64,000 nucleotides of DNA, taken from positions 706,261-770,260 of the forward strand of contig NW_019091383.1 of assembly GCF_001949145.1 (NCBI RefSeq), written 5' to 3'. A model generated the notes under the pieces. The model saw nothing but the letters and a program-made list of their open reading frames with translations. It made no database searches and was not told the DNA's origin. This document shows positions 37,901 through 46,797 of this stretch, in pieces. This DNA comes from Acanthaster planci (Eukaryota > Echinodermata > Asteroidea > Valvatida > Acanthasteridae). Positions within the stretch are counted from its first letter, which is position 1. Every line of letters begins with the position of its first letter. Position numbers and translations under genes: made by a program.

Positions 37901-40900
37901 GAAAATATGCAGATAGTCCCTCTTTGTTTGACCTTTTGCTAGAAAGTAGAAGGAAATTCAGCCAGGGTTTGGAAGCTGCGATTTCAGCACAGATAAGCCC
38001 CCTGACTAATCTATCATGAATGCCCGCCTTTCATTTGGCCTGCCATGCCATGGTAAAGCAGCGGCGATGAGTCAAGGCCCTGTTGCATCGCAAATGAAAT
38101 TACGACTATCGGTGACCCGATCAGTCCCTGGCGCATGGCGTTGATTTGCCATCCAGAGTTCGTCTTCCTGCAACACGGGCTCACATGGCCGCCAAGGATG
38201 TGCATATCTTGTCATCCCACATTACCCGGCAAGCAAGTGATGCGTTTATCTCCGTGGTGATCAAGGGTGGTGTGGTATCATTGTCGAGTTGGTGATTGAC
38301 GATTCGTAAAAGTACGAGAAATGAGACCTGACTTTGATCACTTCCGCACTTGTGGCATTCAAGGGAAACGGTGTAATGCCATCCGTTATGAACAAAATTT
38401 CAATGTTTGTTCTGTGTACTTCTTTTGAAGAGCACTTTTTCAGATTTGAAGTTTTCAAGGTCAAGGTGAAGTTAAGTAGGTTTGCGGTAGCACCGTGAGA
38501 AAGTATTTCCTTGGTGAGTATGTGTGGTTCTGAACATTACCTTTCGGTTCTTTTCAGAACCACAAACATTCACAAAAGAGAGATTTTCGATTGGTGCTAC
38601 CGCAAATTTATTAATTATCAGAGCATCAATGTTGAAGGGCTTGTGGCACCCTGTCATGTCCGTACAAGAAGAGATTGTGTTGCTGCTCAATCTTTTTTTG
38701 TTGGTGCTGTTGACGCTGCTGTTGTCACTTGTGTCGCATTGGCCTGTTCTTGATTAAAGTTTACCACAATGAGACCTTGTGTCATATCTGATAGCATCCC
38801 AAGTGATAAAACCTCCTGGTTGTGCGTGCTGTCATTGCCAAAGTTTTGAGTGGTTGAAAATTTATTGCAGGTGCCAGTCCCAAAATGCCGGAGGGCTCCC
38901 CAAGAAGAAACAAGCCCTATCCTGAAAACTACAGTCTGATTAGGGGAAAAAAATTCTCCAGAGAATCTTCAGCTGTGCATTATTATCCGCCTTGGGTAGT
39001 ACAACAGCACCCTTTCATCAGTTGAACAGAGCCTTTTTGGTCGGGAGTGTTCGTTTTGCTGGTACAACGCGCCTGTAACACGTGTATTTTGTAGTCATTT
39101 GTGAACCAGCGAACTGCAGTTCCAACCAAAAGAGCTGCCATTGCTGGGAACATTACGCCCTCTCTTGGTCTAGGTCTGGGCTCATTGCCCGTGTGAAGAT
39201 TTCTTAAATGTCAAGTCTGCATGTTTCTTGTGTCAAAATAATACTCCTTTCACCTGTGAAGTACTGTACATGTATGTGTATATACAGTGTGCTGATAACC
39301 TGTTAGCCATATGCTGCCGGGTTTAATTTGAAGTTACATGACGTATTCTCGGGGGATTTTCAAAATTTTCCATTTTCGAAATTCCTCAAAAAATCACAAC
39401 TTCATTCACTGGTTGTTTATGCCCACACAAATGACTGTCTGGTGGCTACTCTAATCTGACAGACAATATCTATTGGCGCCCGAGTATTTCAGCCGGGCCC
39501 GCCGCCTTGTAAAGAGAGCCCAGATTGTGTGGTGTTACACATTATTTTCTTTTGTTCCCAAAATTGGCCCCGCGGACTGCTGGGGTCTTTTCGACTGCTG
39601 ACCATGCAGTGTTATTTGTATTGCTCATCCTTGAACCACTGGAGCGCTTTTGTCCCCAGTGGTAATCCGCTCGCCTTGAATGCCACAAACAGTGGTATAA
39701 TCATTCAAAACAATGACAGATTTCCTCTGCTATTGACAACTGAAAAAATGTCGACAATTCCCAGTAGCCCGGTCTTTTGTTCCGAGTACGGTCTTTTGTT
39801 ACAAGGCCAAGCTCCTTTGTCTGTTTTCGGGCACCCCGGCTATGCGTACAAACCCAAGATACCCGGTACCGGGCACCCTGGCACGAAGTTATTGCATTTT
39901 TTAAAAGAAGGAGGTAGAAAAAAAGAGGTGTTGACAAGGCACCTGGAGGGCAAATAGGGGCACTCAGCAGAGTCAATGACTGCTTTGTAAATTAGATCGT
40001 TTCCGACTTGACACCTAAGGTGGAGATTGAGACTATCAAGCATCCCGGGGGGAAGGGCGGGAGTGTAAGGTCCCCTTTGTGAGCTAGAAGGTGATAGCAT
40101 ATCGAGAGAAACATGGCCGTCACGGTCAGCACAGGCTTCACATTCTGATTGGAGCAACACGATTGCGTGGACATGCTGAGTGTTGTTTGAGTCTGGCTTG
40201 CATTTATCGCAAGATTGTCAGCTGCACCCATCCAGCATAACTGATGGTAACCAATCTAAGTAGAGGATGTAATGGCTGGATTCAATTAGTCTGAGTGCTG
40301 TGGTTGTAGCTGTTTCTGATTGAGCCCATTCTTATTACTGGGATGAGAATCATTAAAAAGTTAGAGATTTACGATTGTCCCGTAAATCAAACTGATGCAC
40401 TGAGTTTCACCCCACTGTTCCTAATTTCCCCTGCTGTGGATATCTGCACGTACACGGTTGTCTGCTTCACGTAGCGCCGTCATGTGAACATGTCTCCTCT
40501 CTTACAACTTGCAGCAATCTGTCACCTCTTCCTCGTTTGCCCAACTCGCTCCCCCCCCTACCTATGCTCCACTGACAGGCTTCCCTCAATCGAATTCTCA
40601 CCCTTCTTATGTCCCTTTAGACCCTCTGTGAACCATGGTTAAGTGGTTCCACATGGGCCGCCTCCCCTATGCTTCCCCACACCGCGCTGCTTGCGTTCAC
40701 CCATCACGCCGTCTGGTTATTCCACAGCAAAGCGTGAAGCACATCCTGAATTTTTAGCTTTACTCAGCTGTGAGGGTTATGTTTTTTATGTTATTAATCC
40801 GGGTTTCACTTTCGACCCCAAAGGCATTGAAGAAGGCAACACATCTAGTTGAAAGGTCACTTTTTTCCTGCTTTGCCAGAAAAGGCGGAATTGTTTGGAC

Positions 40901-42606
40901 TGGGAAAGGGAAATTGAGTCAAGTTTTTCTGGGTAACCATTCTGCTTGTTATTTCATTGAGTTCTAGTTTTAATCTGACCCCAGCAAGGATTTCATCCTT
41001 TACTTGAGCATTTGCTGTGGATGTACATGTACACCAATGAATAAATATAACATGTACGGTGTAGCATACGTTCTGGAGGAATTTAAAAGTGTATACATTT
41101 AAATACATTTATGCAGTTCTAGGCTTGACCTCATACATGTATTCTGACATTGAATCTGACATTGTGCTGTTTGCTGTGGGCATTGCGGGCTCCACCTTGC
41201 CTCTACTCAGACTTCCCCAGATCTCAAATGCGCGGCAGCATGGGACGTATTCGTGCACTTGTGAATATTTGAGTTGACCTCATGCTGGAGGTCAAAAACA
41301 TAACAAGGCTTAGATTCTGTATCTTGAGACATTGGAGATGTGAAAGATTGTTGTTGAAAGTGTGCCATCGGCAATACATGGTAACAGCATTTGTCCCAGT
41401 AGGGTGTTTTGGTTGCCCCATTGGTAGTGAGCCAATACAGATTACTGTCAGAAAGCCTTATGTTTCAAACTACAAAATCATATCAATCAATTATAACCAG
41501 CCACTACATCATGCACTATGTGACTGCAAAAGCTGTATATCTCGTTCGTTTAAGTCACCTCTGAACACCGAGCACTGTTTCTCTCAAGTCAAGATCAAAG
41601 ATGAAGTTGTGCAGATAATTTTGTTCTGTATTTAGTTTCTTATTTTGGATGACCAAACCAGACTCTCCCACAGCAGGGCTCTATTTAGGGCTTGCCTAAG
41701 GGTGCAGCAGGCTAACTGATTTTATTTCATATTCTAATCATTATTAATAAGAGGCAGATACATTGTACTTAAAATCTCACATGAACGCTTTGTACATGTA
41801 GCTTTTTACAATCAAAGCACTATCCGCATACATTCGTTTATGCTGAGAAACTTCAGAAAAAATAAAGGCGTTGCAATGTACAATGCATTGTACGACTTCA
41901 TAGGAATCTGGTGGTCTATCCAGGGCAAAATAGGATTTTTTCTTTTTAAAAAAAGCCAATTTTTTTTCATCCATAAAAGGGTGCTCAAACCCAACCCTTT
42001 CCCCTGAAAGGTGATTGTACCGTTTTGGAAGTATCATTGCTTAAAAAAAAAGGAAACAATTTGGCAACATGTCACGAATGTGGGAGGGGAGCTTCCCCTT
42101 TGCCTCACAGTTGGATGAGCCACTGATTGCAATTGAGCATTCCCGTTTGTGACTCAAGTTTCTTATTTGGTTTGATTTGTCTGTTCACTGTTTGTCTCAG
42201 TAGAAATAAGCCTGCGGTTGCAACACCCCAGATGACGGATGCCAGGGAAAGGCTCAGAATGAACCACCCTGTAGCCACCAGCAGGCAGGGTCTCCTAGCT
42301 TACCAGGCCAGTGACGACAACAGTGGCAACAGCGGCAATGAGAGCGACACGGGTGGCGGCTTCCTCACCGGCTCCATTCCCAACCTGAAGATCATGCTAT
42401 CCAATGACGGCAATGCTTGGGATGATGACGACGACGATGAGGAAGATGATGACGATGAGGGAGATGACGCGGGAGCGGGAAATGAGGTGGCTCCACCCAG
42501 AGGTCTCCCGGATCTCAGGAGCCGGCTGAAAAATCGGCACTCCCATCCACACATCCTAGACACCCTTCCCTCCTTGTCAGTACAGGTGGATCGAGATGAT
42601 ATCTGA
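10849..42606 (+). CDS. NCBP3: NCBP3, nuclear cap-binding protein subunit 3 (5' end not certain)
   Basis: Coding joins: 10849-10920, 11318-11432, 13457-13582, 15189-15350, 17009-17296, 18015-18114, 19741-20022, 42204-42606. Every junction is GT/AG and every phase agrees, giving 515 residues plus stop; the vertebrate protein is about 620. The family protein binds the m7G cap through an RRM-like domain and works with NCBP1 in mRNA export in the nucleus. Seen here: SGNFVTGFDV; the RRM-like segment (residues about 71-120) with FILGVDEMSTQDVF and CNVVWLD; a Pro-rich then acidic linker; the hallmark SQYYIKYGNPNFGGMKG; a KR/DE-rich stretch; MYADDLEDQI; an Asp/Glu run; and a C-terminal LDTLPSLSVQV motif matching the vertebrate LDNLPSLQIEV. 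The cap motif reads WIND rather than WLDD. The N-terminal exon is missing or lies in the doubtful candidates upstream. Confidence 0.93.
11318..11432 (+). CDS. NCBP3: NCBP3 exon
   Basis: Acceptor CCTTTTGCCAG, donor ATCG|GTAAGA; starts in phase 0 and leaves one base over. It encodes EAKIKRRERARRFGI, matching the vertebrate EAIEKKEQRAKRFHF, then a Ser/Lys-rich spacer leading into the RRM-like domain. A frame continuing past the donor to 11674 is intron read-through. Confidence 0.92.
12256..12478 (+). repeat. 23-bp CCATGG tandem array, about 10 copies
   Basis: The unit CCCATGGTGGTTGCCCTATT+TGT is repeated with a few substitutions (TTGCCC, TTACCC, TTGTCC, TTGCCT). The array lies in the left half of the inverted-ended element. 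Confidence 0.92.
12801..13014 (+). repeat. 30-bp CCATGG tandem array, 7 copies
   Basis: The unit is AAAAGCCCCATGGTGTTCCC followed by ATGCTGATCAT. Copies vary at GCCCC/ACCCC/TCC and GATCAT/GATTAT. It lies in the right half of the same element and shares only the CCCCATGGTG core with the first array. Confidence 0.92.
13457..13582 (+). CDS. NCBP3: NCBP3 exon: first half of the cap-binding RRM-like domain
   Basis: Acceptor TTGCTGCTTGCAG; donor TCGT|GTAAGC. It encodes GHRVRAEAIFILGVDEMSTQ, then DVFNYFKDYDPSSIEWINDTS. This aligns closely with the vertebrate domain, including GVDEMSTQDVF, whose Asp corresponds to human Asp134. The cap-contacting WLDD motif of vertebrates is WIND here (13564-13575): Trp and the final Asp are kept, while the middle pair is changed. 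Confidence 0.95.
13583..15188. other. NCBP3 intron, no other feature seen
   Basis: 1.6 kb splitting the RRM-like domain within a Cys codon. The minus-strand frame at 14104-14562 has no recognisable similarity, and I see no repeat structure. Confidence 0.7.
15189..15350 (+). CDS. NCBP3: NCBP3 exon: second half of the RRM-like domain and Pro-rich linker
   Basis: Acceptor TTTTTACTTGCAG; donor GAGGAGG|GTAGGC. It encodes NVVWLDPHSAARALFNMS, matching the vertebrate NVVWLDEMTATRALINMS, then a Pro/Gln-rich and acidic tail ending EPMEQEE. The coding sequence includes a GTACATGTAC palindrome of the kind scattered through the non-coding DNA (encoding VHVL). Confidence 0.95.
15389..15669. mobile_element. 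foldback MITE, GGGCCC-ATTTCA family
   Basis: The left end GGGCCCTATTTCACAGTGCT and the right end (opposite strand GGGCTAATACATATTTTATG, then GCGCTGCTTAA) are inverted repeats with shared TGCTTAA blocks. The element starts 38 bp after the exon donor. The right end is more diverged. Confidence 0.55.
15721..16304 (+). mobile_element. TTAA-flanked MITE, family B (copy 1)
   Basis: Starts TTAACCATTTCCTGCTGGG and ends CCCGGCAGCAAGTGGTTAA, giving inverted ends of about 19 bp with TTAA on each side. The interior aligns in opposite orientation with 39301-39894, sharing GCGCTTTTGTCCCC, GTCTTTTGTTACAAGGCC, GACAGACAA and GCCCGAGTATTTCAGCC on the minus strand. The 75-codon frame inside it is not supported as a protein. 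TTAA plus C-rich termini suggests a piggyBac-type non-autonomous element. Confidence 0.8.
16301..16359. mobile_element. TTAGGG-ended mini hairpin (copy 1), abutting the TTAA MITE
   Basis: From TTAAACCTAATAGTCCTCAA to GACTGTTAGGGTTAA, two arms of about 25 bp meet at CACCTGTTGG. It shares its left TTAA with the end of the preceding MITE. Close relatives lie at 43757-43813 and 51121-51175. Confidence 0.8.
17009..17296 (+). CDS. NCBP3: NCBP3 exon: acidic/Ser-Pro linker
   Basis: Acceptor TGTTTCATTCATAG; donor ACAACAG|GTCAGT. It encodes EDDDDDFLDLVSDRETGEQE, a Ser/Pro-rich stretch (residues about 30-60 of the exon), a second acidic patch, and KELVMRYATT, which matches the vertebrate RLFMRFATKDDKKE segment. 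The linker is poorly conserved, as expected for a disordered region. Confidence 0.92.
17343..17589. mobile_element. foldback MITE, GGGCCCAATTTCA family (best copy)
   Basis: Left end GGGCCCAATTTCATGGCACT, right end on the opposite strand GGGCCCAATTTCACGGCGCT, both followed by GCTTAC/GCAAGC-type blocks. The element begins 47 bp after the exon donor and looks the youngest of the three copies in the window. Confidence 0.8.
18015..18114 (+). CDS. NCBP3: NCBP3 exon: hallmark YGNPNFGGMKG block
   Basis: Acceptor TGATATCTTTCAG; donor TCGCT|GTGAGT. It encodes DKKVFDPSHRSQYYIKYGNP and NFGGMKGLISGS, nearly identical to the vertebrate RRSQYYMKYGNPNYGGMKGILSNS. This is the most conserved stretch in the gene and the clearest single identification. 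Confidence 0.97.
18115..19740. other. NCBP3 intron carrying a TTAA MITE
   Basis: 1.6-kb intron. The only structured item seen is the element at 18160-18564, which starts 45 bp after the donor. Confidence 0.75.
18160..18564 (+). mobile_element. TTAA-flanked MITE, family A (copy 2)
   Basis: Starts TTAACCCCTTCGTTACGGG and ends AAAGAGGTTAA. It is homologous in inverted orientation to 1171-1463 and carries about 110 bp more, mainly around 18370-18430. It has TTAA at both ends and no coding capacity. Confidence 0.78.
19741..20022 (+). CDS. NCBP3: NCBP3 exon: Lys/Arg- and Asp/Glu-rich region
   Basis: Acceptor TCTCCGACTAACAG; donor GTGAG|GTACAT. It encodes KKKIREGKFVPGQRKRRYGD followed by mixed-charge repeats and MRMYADDLEDQIKAV, which matches the vertebrate MTMYADEVESQLKNIR. 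The basic start could act as a nuclear localisation signal (inference). Locally GC-rich. Confidence 0.93.
20864..21321. mobile_element. pogo/Tc1-like MITE flanked by TA
   Basis: The left end CAGTGGAACTCAGCTATAAC and the right end (opposite strand CAGTGGAACGCCGCTATACC) are inverted, and a TA lies at each side. Sub-terminal GTTCGGTATAGCG blocks repeat near both ends. CAGTGGAAC...GCTATAACG ends with TA duplication resemble invertebrate pogo-like elements; the class is inference. Confidence 0.75.
28289..28684 (+). mobile_element. 3' tail of a CR1/L2-like LINE (decayed)
   Basis: In broken frames the + strand reads LHWLPIRKRIIF, APPYLTELITPFQF, KLWNNLPHKI and SLAEFKTLLETHLF. This matches the order of the C-terminal end of reverse-transcriptase proteins of CR1/L2-type elements (LHWLP...YLTELL...KLWNSLP...FKSLLKTHLF). 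A short non-coding tail ends in (ATT)n at 28668-28684, as in that group. Stops and frame changes show it is dead, and the 5' part is absent (typical 5' truncation). Confidence 0.8.
28811..29192. mobile_element. hAT-like MITE with 8-bp target duplication
   Basis: Ends TAGGGCTGATTCAG and, on the opposite strand, TAGGGCTGTGTCAA. The flanks carry a perfect 8-bp direct repeat, GGAGTTGC, at 28803-28810 and 29193-29200. TAGGGCTG-type ends with 8-bp duplications are characteristic of hAT transposons. The interior is AT-rich and includes ATTCGAATATCCGAATATTC-like sub-terminal repeats. No transposase. Confidence 0.88.
30425..30767 (-). mobile_element. tRNA-derived SINE, about 343 bp
   Basis: On the minus strand it starts GGGCATGTGGCCTAGTGG, with an A-box-like TGGCCTAGTGG and a B box GGTTCGAATCC about 35 bp later, as in tRNA promoters read by RNA polymerase III. 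A non-tRNA body follows, then a tail GCGCTTTACAAGTGCTTG ending in TATTATTATTA. The flanks carry TTTTTAA on both sides (30418-30424 and 30769-30775), a possible target duplication. The tail resembles that of the LINE at 28289-28684. Confidence 0.82.
34968..35262. repeat. diverged tandem repeat, unit about 135-140 bp
   Basis: Two successive segments align: GGAAAAATGTTGGTGTG with GGAACAATGCATGTTGGC, CACAAAACGAAAATCTTC with AACACGAGACGAACTTTC, and AAAGATGGAAGCC with AAAATGGAGGCC; a partial third unit follows. Divergence is considerable. Minus-strand frames across it (137 and 98 codons) look like by-products. Confidence 0.4.
38481..38606. mobile_element. 126-bp hairpin element
   Basis: TTTGCGGTAGCACC at the left and GGTGCTACCGCAAA at the right are exact inverses. 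Inside them GTGTGGTTCTGAACATTAC and the TTCAGAACCACAAACATTCA side continue the pairing around a short loop. Non-coding foldback element. Confidence 0.8.
39301..39894 (-). mobile_element. TTAA-family B MITE (copy 2, inverted relative to copy 1)
   Basis: It aligns along nearly its whole length with the reverse complement of 15721-16304. Shared blocks include GCCCGAGTATTTCAGCC, AGAGCCCAGATTGTG, GAGCGCTTTTGTCCCC, AAAAAATGTCG and TCTTTTGTTACAAGGCC. Both termini are decayed (TTAGCCATATGCTGCCGGG on the left), so this is an older insertion. The 142-codon frame crossing it is not a gene. Confidence 0.78.
42198..42203 (+). promoter_or_regulatory. NAGNAG tandem splice acceptor (CAGTAG)
   Basis: Two AGs three bases apart precede the last NCBP3 exon. 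Use of the second gives ...IKAV-R-NKPAV, matching the family Ile-Arg-Asn best. Use of the first gives ...IKAV-SR-NKPAV, one residue longer in the same frame. Both are compatible with the phase-2 donor at 20022. Confidence 0.7.
42204..42606 (+). CDS. NCBP3: NCBP3 last exon
   Basis: Starts after TGTCTCAGTAG and ends at TGA 42604-42606. It encodes NKPAVATPQMTDARERLRMN, a Gly/Ser/Asn/Asp-rich middle, a run of Asp/Glu from GAT/GAC/GAG triplets (42418-42468), LPDLRSRLKNR and the C-terminal LDTLPSLSVQVDRDDI. TDARERLRM and LPDLRSRLK resemble the repeated DIRQRLG/DVHSRLG motifs of the vertebrate C-terminal region, and LDTLPSLSVQV matches its LDNLPSLQIEV. Confidence 0.92.
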
Positions 42607-43134
42607 TAAGACAACAATCACAAATCTGAAATAGCTTCTCCCTTTGAAAATAATTGATCTTGAACTGTACATTAGATGTTAATATAAGACATTGTTGTAA
42701 TTAAAGATCACAGAATTCTCCAAAGGGTCAATTGGTATTTTGTTTGTCAAACTTGAAAATAATAATCTGTGAGCCGATGCATTACCGTGTCAGTGCAGTG
42801 AAATGCTGATGGGTTAGCCAATTAGCACCATTTTTTCTATCAAGCATTATACAGTGAGATTTGTCCCAAATAGCCTGCTCCTTCCTTGATACCATTTTTG
42901 AGTTGGAACAGACCAGCAGTGTTGATTGTTGAGGGAGAACTTGTGACCACTACATTGTAAGTCATGACAGGGTTGAGTAGCCAGTTTATAGAAGAAGACA
43001 TCTCAGCGAAATGCCTATGTTTGTTTAGACAAAAAAAATTGATTTCTTACCAAGCTAAATGGACATGCAAGTAATGCAAAAAATAGTTGTATTTATTATT
43101 TGTGCCAGCGGGGCACGTTGGCACTCTTTGTACA

Positions 43135-43140
43135 AATAAA
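43135..43140 (+). terminator. candidate NCBP3 poly(A) signal AATAAA
   Basis: The first canonical AATAAA hexamer downstream of the NCBP3 stop, about 530 bases after it. An ATTAAA variant occurs earlier, near 42700. Which is used cannot be told from sequence. Confidence 0.4.
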
Positions 43141-43756
43141 GCTACATGTACCTATGTGTGGCCAAAAGTGCATCACCTTCAAAATTTAACTCCAAAGTTC
43201 ACATTGTAGAAACTGTTGAAGCTGTTTATCTTCGCAGTGGCATCTGTGCCACTGTGAGCAGCCATCTTGACACAGTTTCTGCATGCCATAATTTAACTTA
43301 AATTTGGCAATTGTTAACATTTATGCTCATATTTTTGCTGGTGAATTATGGCCCTAGCAAATTCAATTCGTACTGAATGATCACTGACAACCAGTTCCCA
43401 GGGTCCAATATCAAGTTTTGGAAAATTGTCTCACCATTTAAAAGGTAAATGGTACCAGTTTTTGTCTTCTTTTCCTACTTGTAGAATTTCCTCTGTAGAT
43501 ATGTAATGCTATGATGTAGGAAAAAAGAGTTGTACTATTTTATCTCAGATTCAGTTAAGCAGATTTCCAATTAAGAAAGAATACTAAAGAAAATGTATTA
43601 CGTGGAATTCTTTTTAAAAAAATTGCAAGTACTTGAGATTTGCAATAGAGATCCAGGTGCCAACTCCAGATTGCGTTTGTAAATATACTGTTTTAAGAAT
43701 ACTCCATTCTTTTTCACAAGTGTCTGATAATCTGTAAAAGTTTGTAACCTTCTATA

Positions 43757-43813
43757 AACCCTAACAGTCCTCAGTCCTCCAACAGGTGAAGGATTGAAGA
43801 CTGTTAGGGTTAA
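43757..43813. mobile_element. TTAGGG-ended mini hairpin (copy 2)
   Basis: Arms AACCCTAACAGTCCTCAGTC and GACTGTTAGGGTTAA pair around CCAACAGGTGAAGG; the right side ends in TTAA. It is very similar to 16301-16359 in the opposite orientation, and to 51121-51175. Confidence 0.85.
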
Positions 43814-46658
43814 TTATGACTTGCATTTTTAACATGACTGTCTCCATTACTGGGATGTAAACAAACTTGTGGGGCTCTCCTAATCTATGCTCCCTCTACT
43901 GTGTAAGTGTAAAGAATTTATTTATTGCTAACGGGAACTATTGAGCAATTTCAAAATTGTGAAGTTTCATTGATGATGAATAGAGATGAACTTATGAAGG
44001 ACAGGTGTACTGTGAGCCCTGAGAGGCTTTGAGGTTCAGCTATTACTTTAGCTACCAGAAGTCCCAGAACTCTCCATATTTCCCCTCTGGGGAAGATGGA
44101 AGATTATCAATGGCAAATACAGGGTGTGTGCCCTCAACTCTTAGAGGATATAAATAGATAAAGTTCCAGGAAATGTGCTTAGACACATCCCTTCTGATAA
44201 ATATTGATGTTTGCATGTACATGTACAAGGAGAAATAATTTTGCCCACATTTTCCCCCGGCCAAATGTCGCTGAATGTCCAACAGTGGGCCTGAATTTGA
44301 GCACAGTCAGATCCAAAAATGTGACCAAATCCACACAAAAATCACTCAGATTCATCCCACCTCAGCTTTAAATAGAGAACTTTATCCCATTTCCTGATTT
44401 GCAGTGATAAAGTTGAAGAAAAACACCATCAACAAATTTCATCAGTAGGGTCTGGAGGCGAGGGGCATCAAAGTTTGTCTCTACTCCTTAATGGATTTTC
44501 TATTTAAATTCAGAATTTTGTCCATTTATAATTCACACATTATCATCAAAAATGGCTTATGCTTGCCGACTCTTGTACCTGAAGATGTAAAAATATGGAG
44601 TTATATTATTAAAGGATGGGGTAGCAGATGTGTATAGAAATATTCTGACAGAATATACTCAAATTAGAGGACTGGGAGGATTTAATAAAGAGTAAAGATA
44701 TCAGTGGGCTGAAAAATGGATTTATAGACATGTATTTTGTGCTCATTTTTGTTGTAAGATTTTATTTCACAACAGACTTTTTTGTTTGGATGGCACATGG
44801 AATTTTTAAGTAGCAGAATAGAGCAATTGCCCTTACAAGACATGTTTCCGCATGTGGCATTTTTTAAACTTCAAAATGCCCGCAAAGACAAATCGTTTTG
44901 AATGTGTTGGAAATTCAGAGGGAAATTCTGTACTCTTTTTTTTTTACAGTTAAGCGGAGGCATATTCACTGAAACTCAATTTTTTAATCCTTGTGCAGCT
45001 TGGTAATAGGCATGCAAGAACAACATTCCTTGCAGACTTGACGGATGAAGTAAACGTGGACTTTTTATCACGAAAGATCTTCACGTTGAAATTTGTTGGG
45101 TTCTTGCCTTCTGCATAACCTTTGAACAAATCGCTCAGTGGAAAGACTGAACACCCAATTCAAATTCCAAATGGGTTTTATAGTATGTGATATTGCCCTT
45201 TTTACTCGTCTGGTGTACGTGTAAACCGTAAGATGTTTCTGATACCATTAAGTCCACAGCTGTAAAATATTTCGGTTCTTAATACATTTGTAAAAATAAA
45301 AGAGATGCTGCTTAAAGCCGTATCATGTGGACACCAGGTTCATCCAAGTTGGGATGGATAGTCCACTTGCGGCAGTTTACAGCACAACCGAGTCTCATTT
45401 CAGTCAATTCTTTCGTGCTCTTTTTATTTTCAAGCGAGGAACTCCACAATTTAGTTATGGACATTAGATGTAAGTTAGGAAACTTCCTCAGGCAGTCCAG
45501 AATGTGACCTACATGTCTGTTGCCGTCATGTAAAAAGGGTCTTGATAAGCCGTATCCATTAAAATGTAACATTGCAGTGTCTGCTTTGCCAAGCATTGGA
45601 TCGTGGTGAATAGTCTGGCTGTGTCTTATAAATACATGTATGTAGCTAGCTGTGGCTTAAAGCAACATACTCATCTGTGGAAAGTTGATTTGGCAGTTTT
45701 TGTTAGCTTACGTGTTGTAACTGGATGCATTCACATTTCAGATGTGGCCACGTTGGTTCCACTTTGGGGAGTAAGATGTCCATTGATAAAACATTCTGAC
45801 TGACTTTGAGACAAAATGTGTTTTGGGTTGGTGGATCTGTTGATGGACTGTATTGCTTCCCTGTATCATTCAACGTTGCCATCGGGGAAGTGACATTCAA
45901 TTGGAACACGATTCGGGATGAGTTGCCTATACACAAAACCAGGCAAAGATTTATGAGTGCACGCTACATCATTCACTCCAGGAAACTGTCGCACGATGGA
46001 AGGAATGTGAGCGCAGGACTGTCCGTCGACACCAGGGTGGCACGGCGGTAAGTTAACATCTGGAAGCTCTTTACAGTGGGATGACTCACTGGTCCCTTGC
46101 TCATAATCATGTAACTTGGAATGTGACAGCTGGGAACAAACCACGCACGTACTGAATCGCGGGCCAGTCTGGCTTATCCCCCGTTTCACTAAATATAGCA
46201 CGGCAAACGTTGCGCGTTTGGCCTGGCATTTGTACGTGAGAATGAAGTCGGTAGTAGTGGACTGTTACTGGTAGTTTTAAGGGTGCTGGTTTAAACACAG
46301 CGGAGAAGTAAAAGGGACCTCTTCTGTGATTACCTTTCTCCTCTTAGCAGCAAAGTCTAACTACTGGGGACATAAGTGTCGCATTTGGTTTTTGCATTTT
46401 GCCACTCCATTGGAGGAGGAAAAGGTACATTTAACGGCGAATAAGCCCTGTTGAGCTCTCCCTGCCTCAATCCTACAAAATCCTACCAAACCTTATGGAT
46501 TTTGAAGGATGTGGGAAAGATGGGGTTTACACTTGGCAGTTTACCTCTGAATTTTGTAAGCTAGAAGAGTGAAATGAAAAAACTTACAATTCCTGTCGGA
46601 GCAACAACCTACCCCACATTTGTGACACTTTCTAGACAAACCTTGCAAAGTAGTCAGA

Positions 46659-46797
46659 CTATAGAAGTTCTGCATGGCAACCATTTTTCCGGTAAGAGCT
46701 TCCCTGCCACACAGATACACGAGTAGACCTTTTGTACTATCCCTCCCGCGACAAAAGCAGTTACCAGAAAGATGGCTGCCATGCAGAACCTCTATAG
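46659..46797. mobile_element. 139-bp inverted-repeat element
   Basis: The left arm CTATAGAAGTTCTGCATGGC (continuing AACCATTTTTCCGGTAA) and the right arm on the opposite strand CTATAGAGGTTCTGCATGGC (continuing AGCCATCTTTCTGGTAA) match over nearly 40 bases. Compact non-coding MITE. Confidence 0.82.

Larger units (their letters stand above)
20023..42203. other. 22-kb NCBP3 intron rich in mobile elements
   Basis: Phase 2 is kept from the donor at 20022 to the acceptor before 42204. The intron holds a pogo-like MITE, a LINE tail, a hAT-like MITE, a SINE, a hairpin element and a TTAA MITE copy, listed separately. Vertebrate NCBP3 has more sequence between the MYAD block and the C-terminus than is encoded here, so phase-symmetric exons may be hidden, but I could not recognise one. 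The remaining bases show only short shadow frames. Confidence 0.75.

Noticed and set aside
45312-46201. Open frames on both strands in the convergent intergenic region
   Set aside because: They are open on both strands over the same bases and match no family; more likely 3' untranslated or intergenic DNA.
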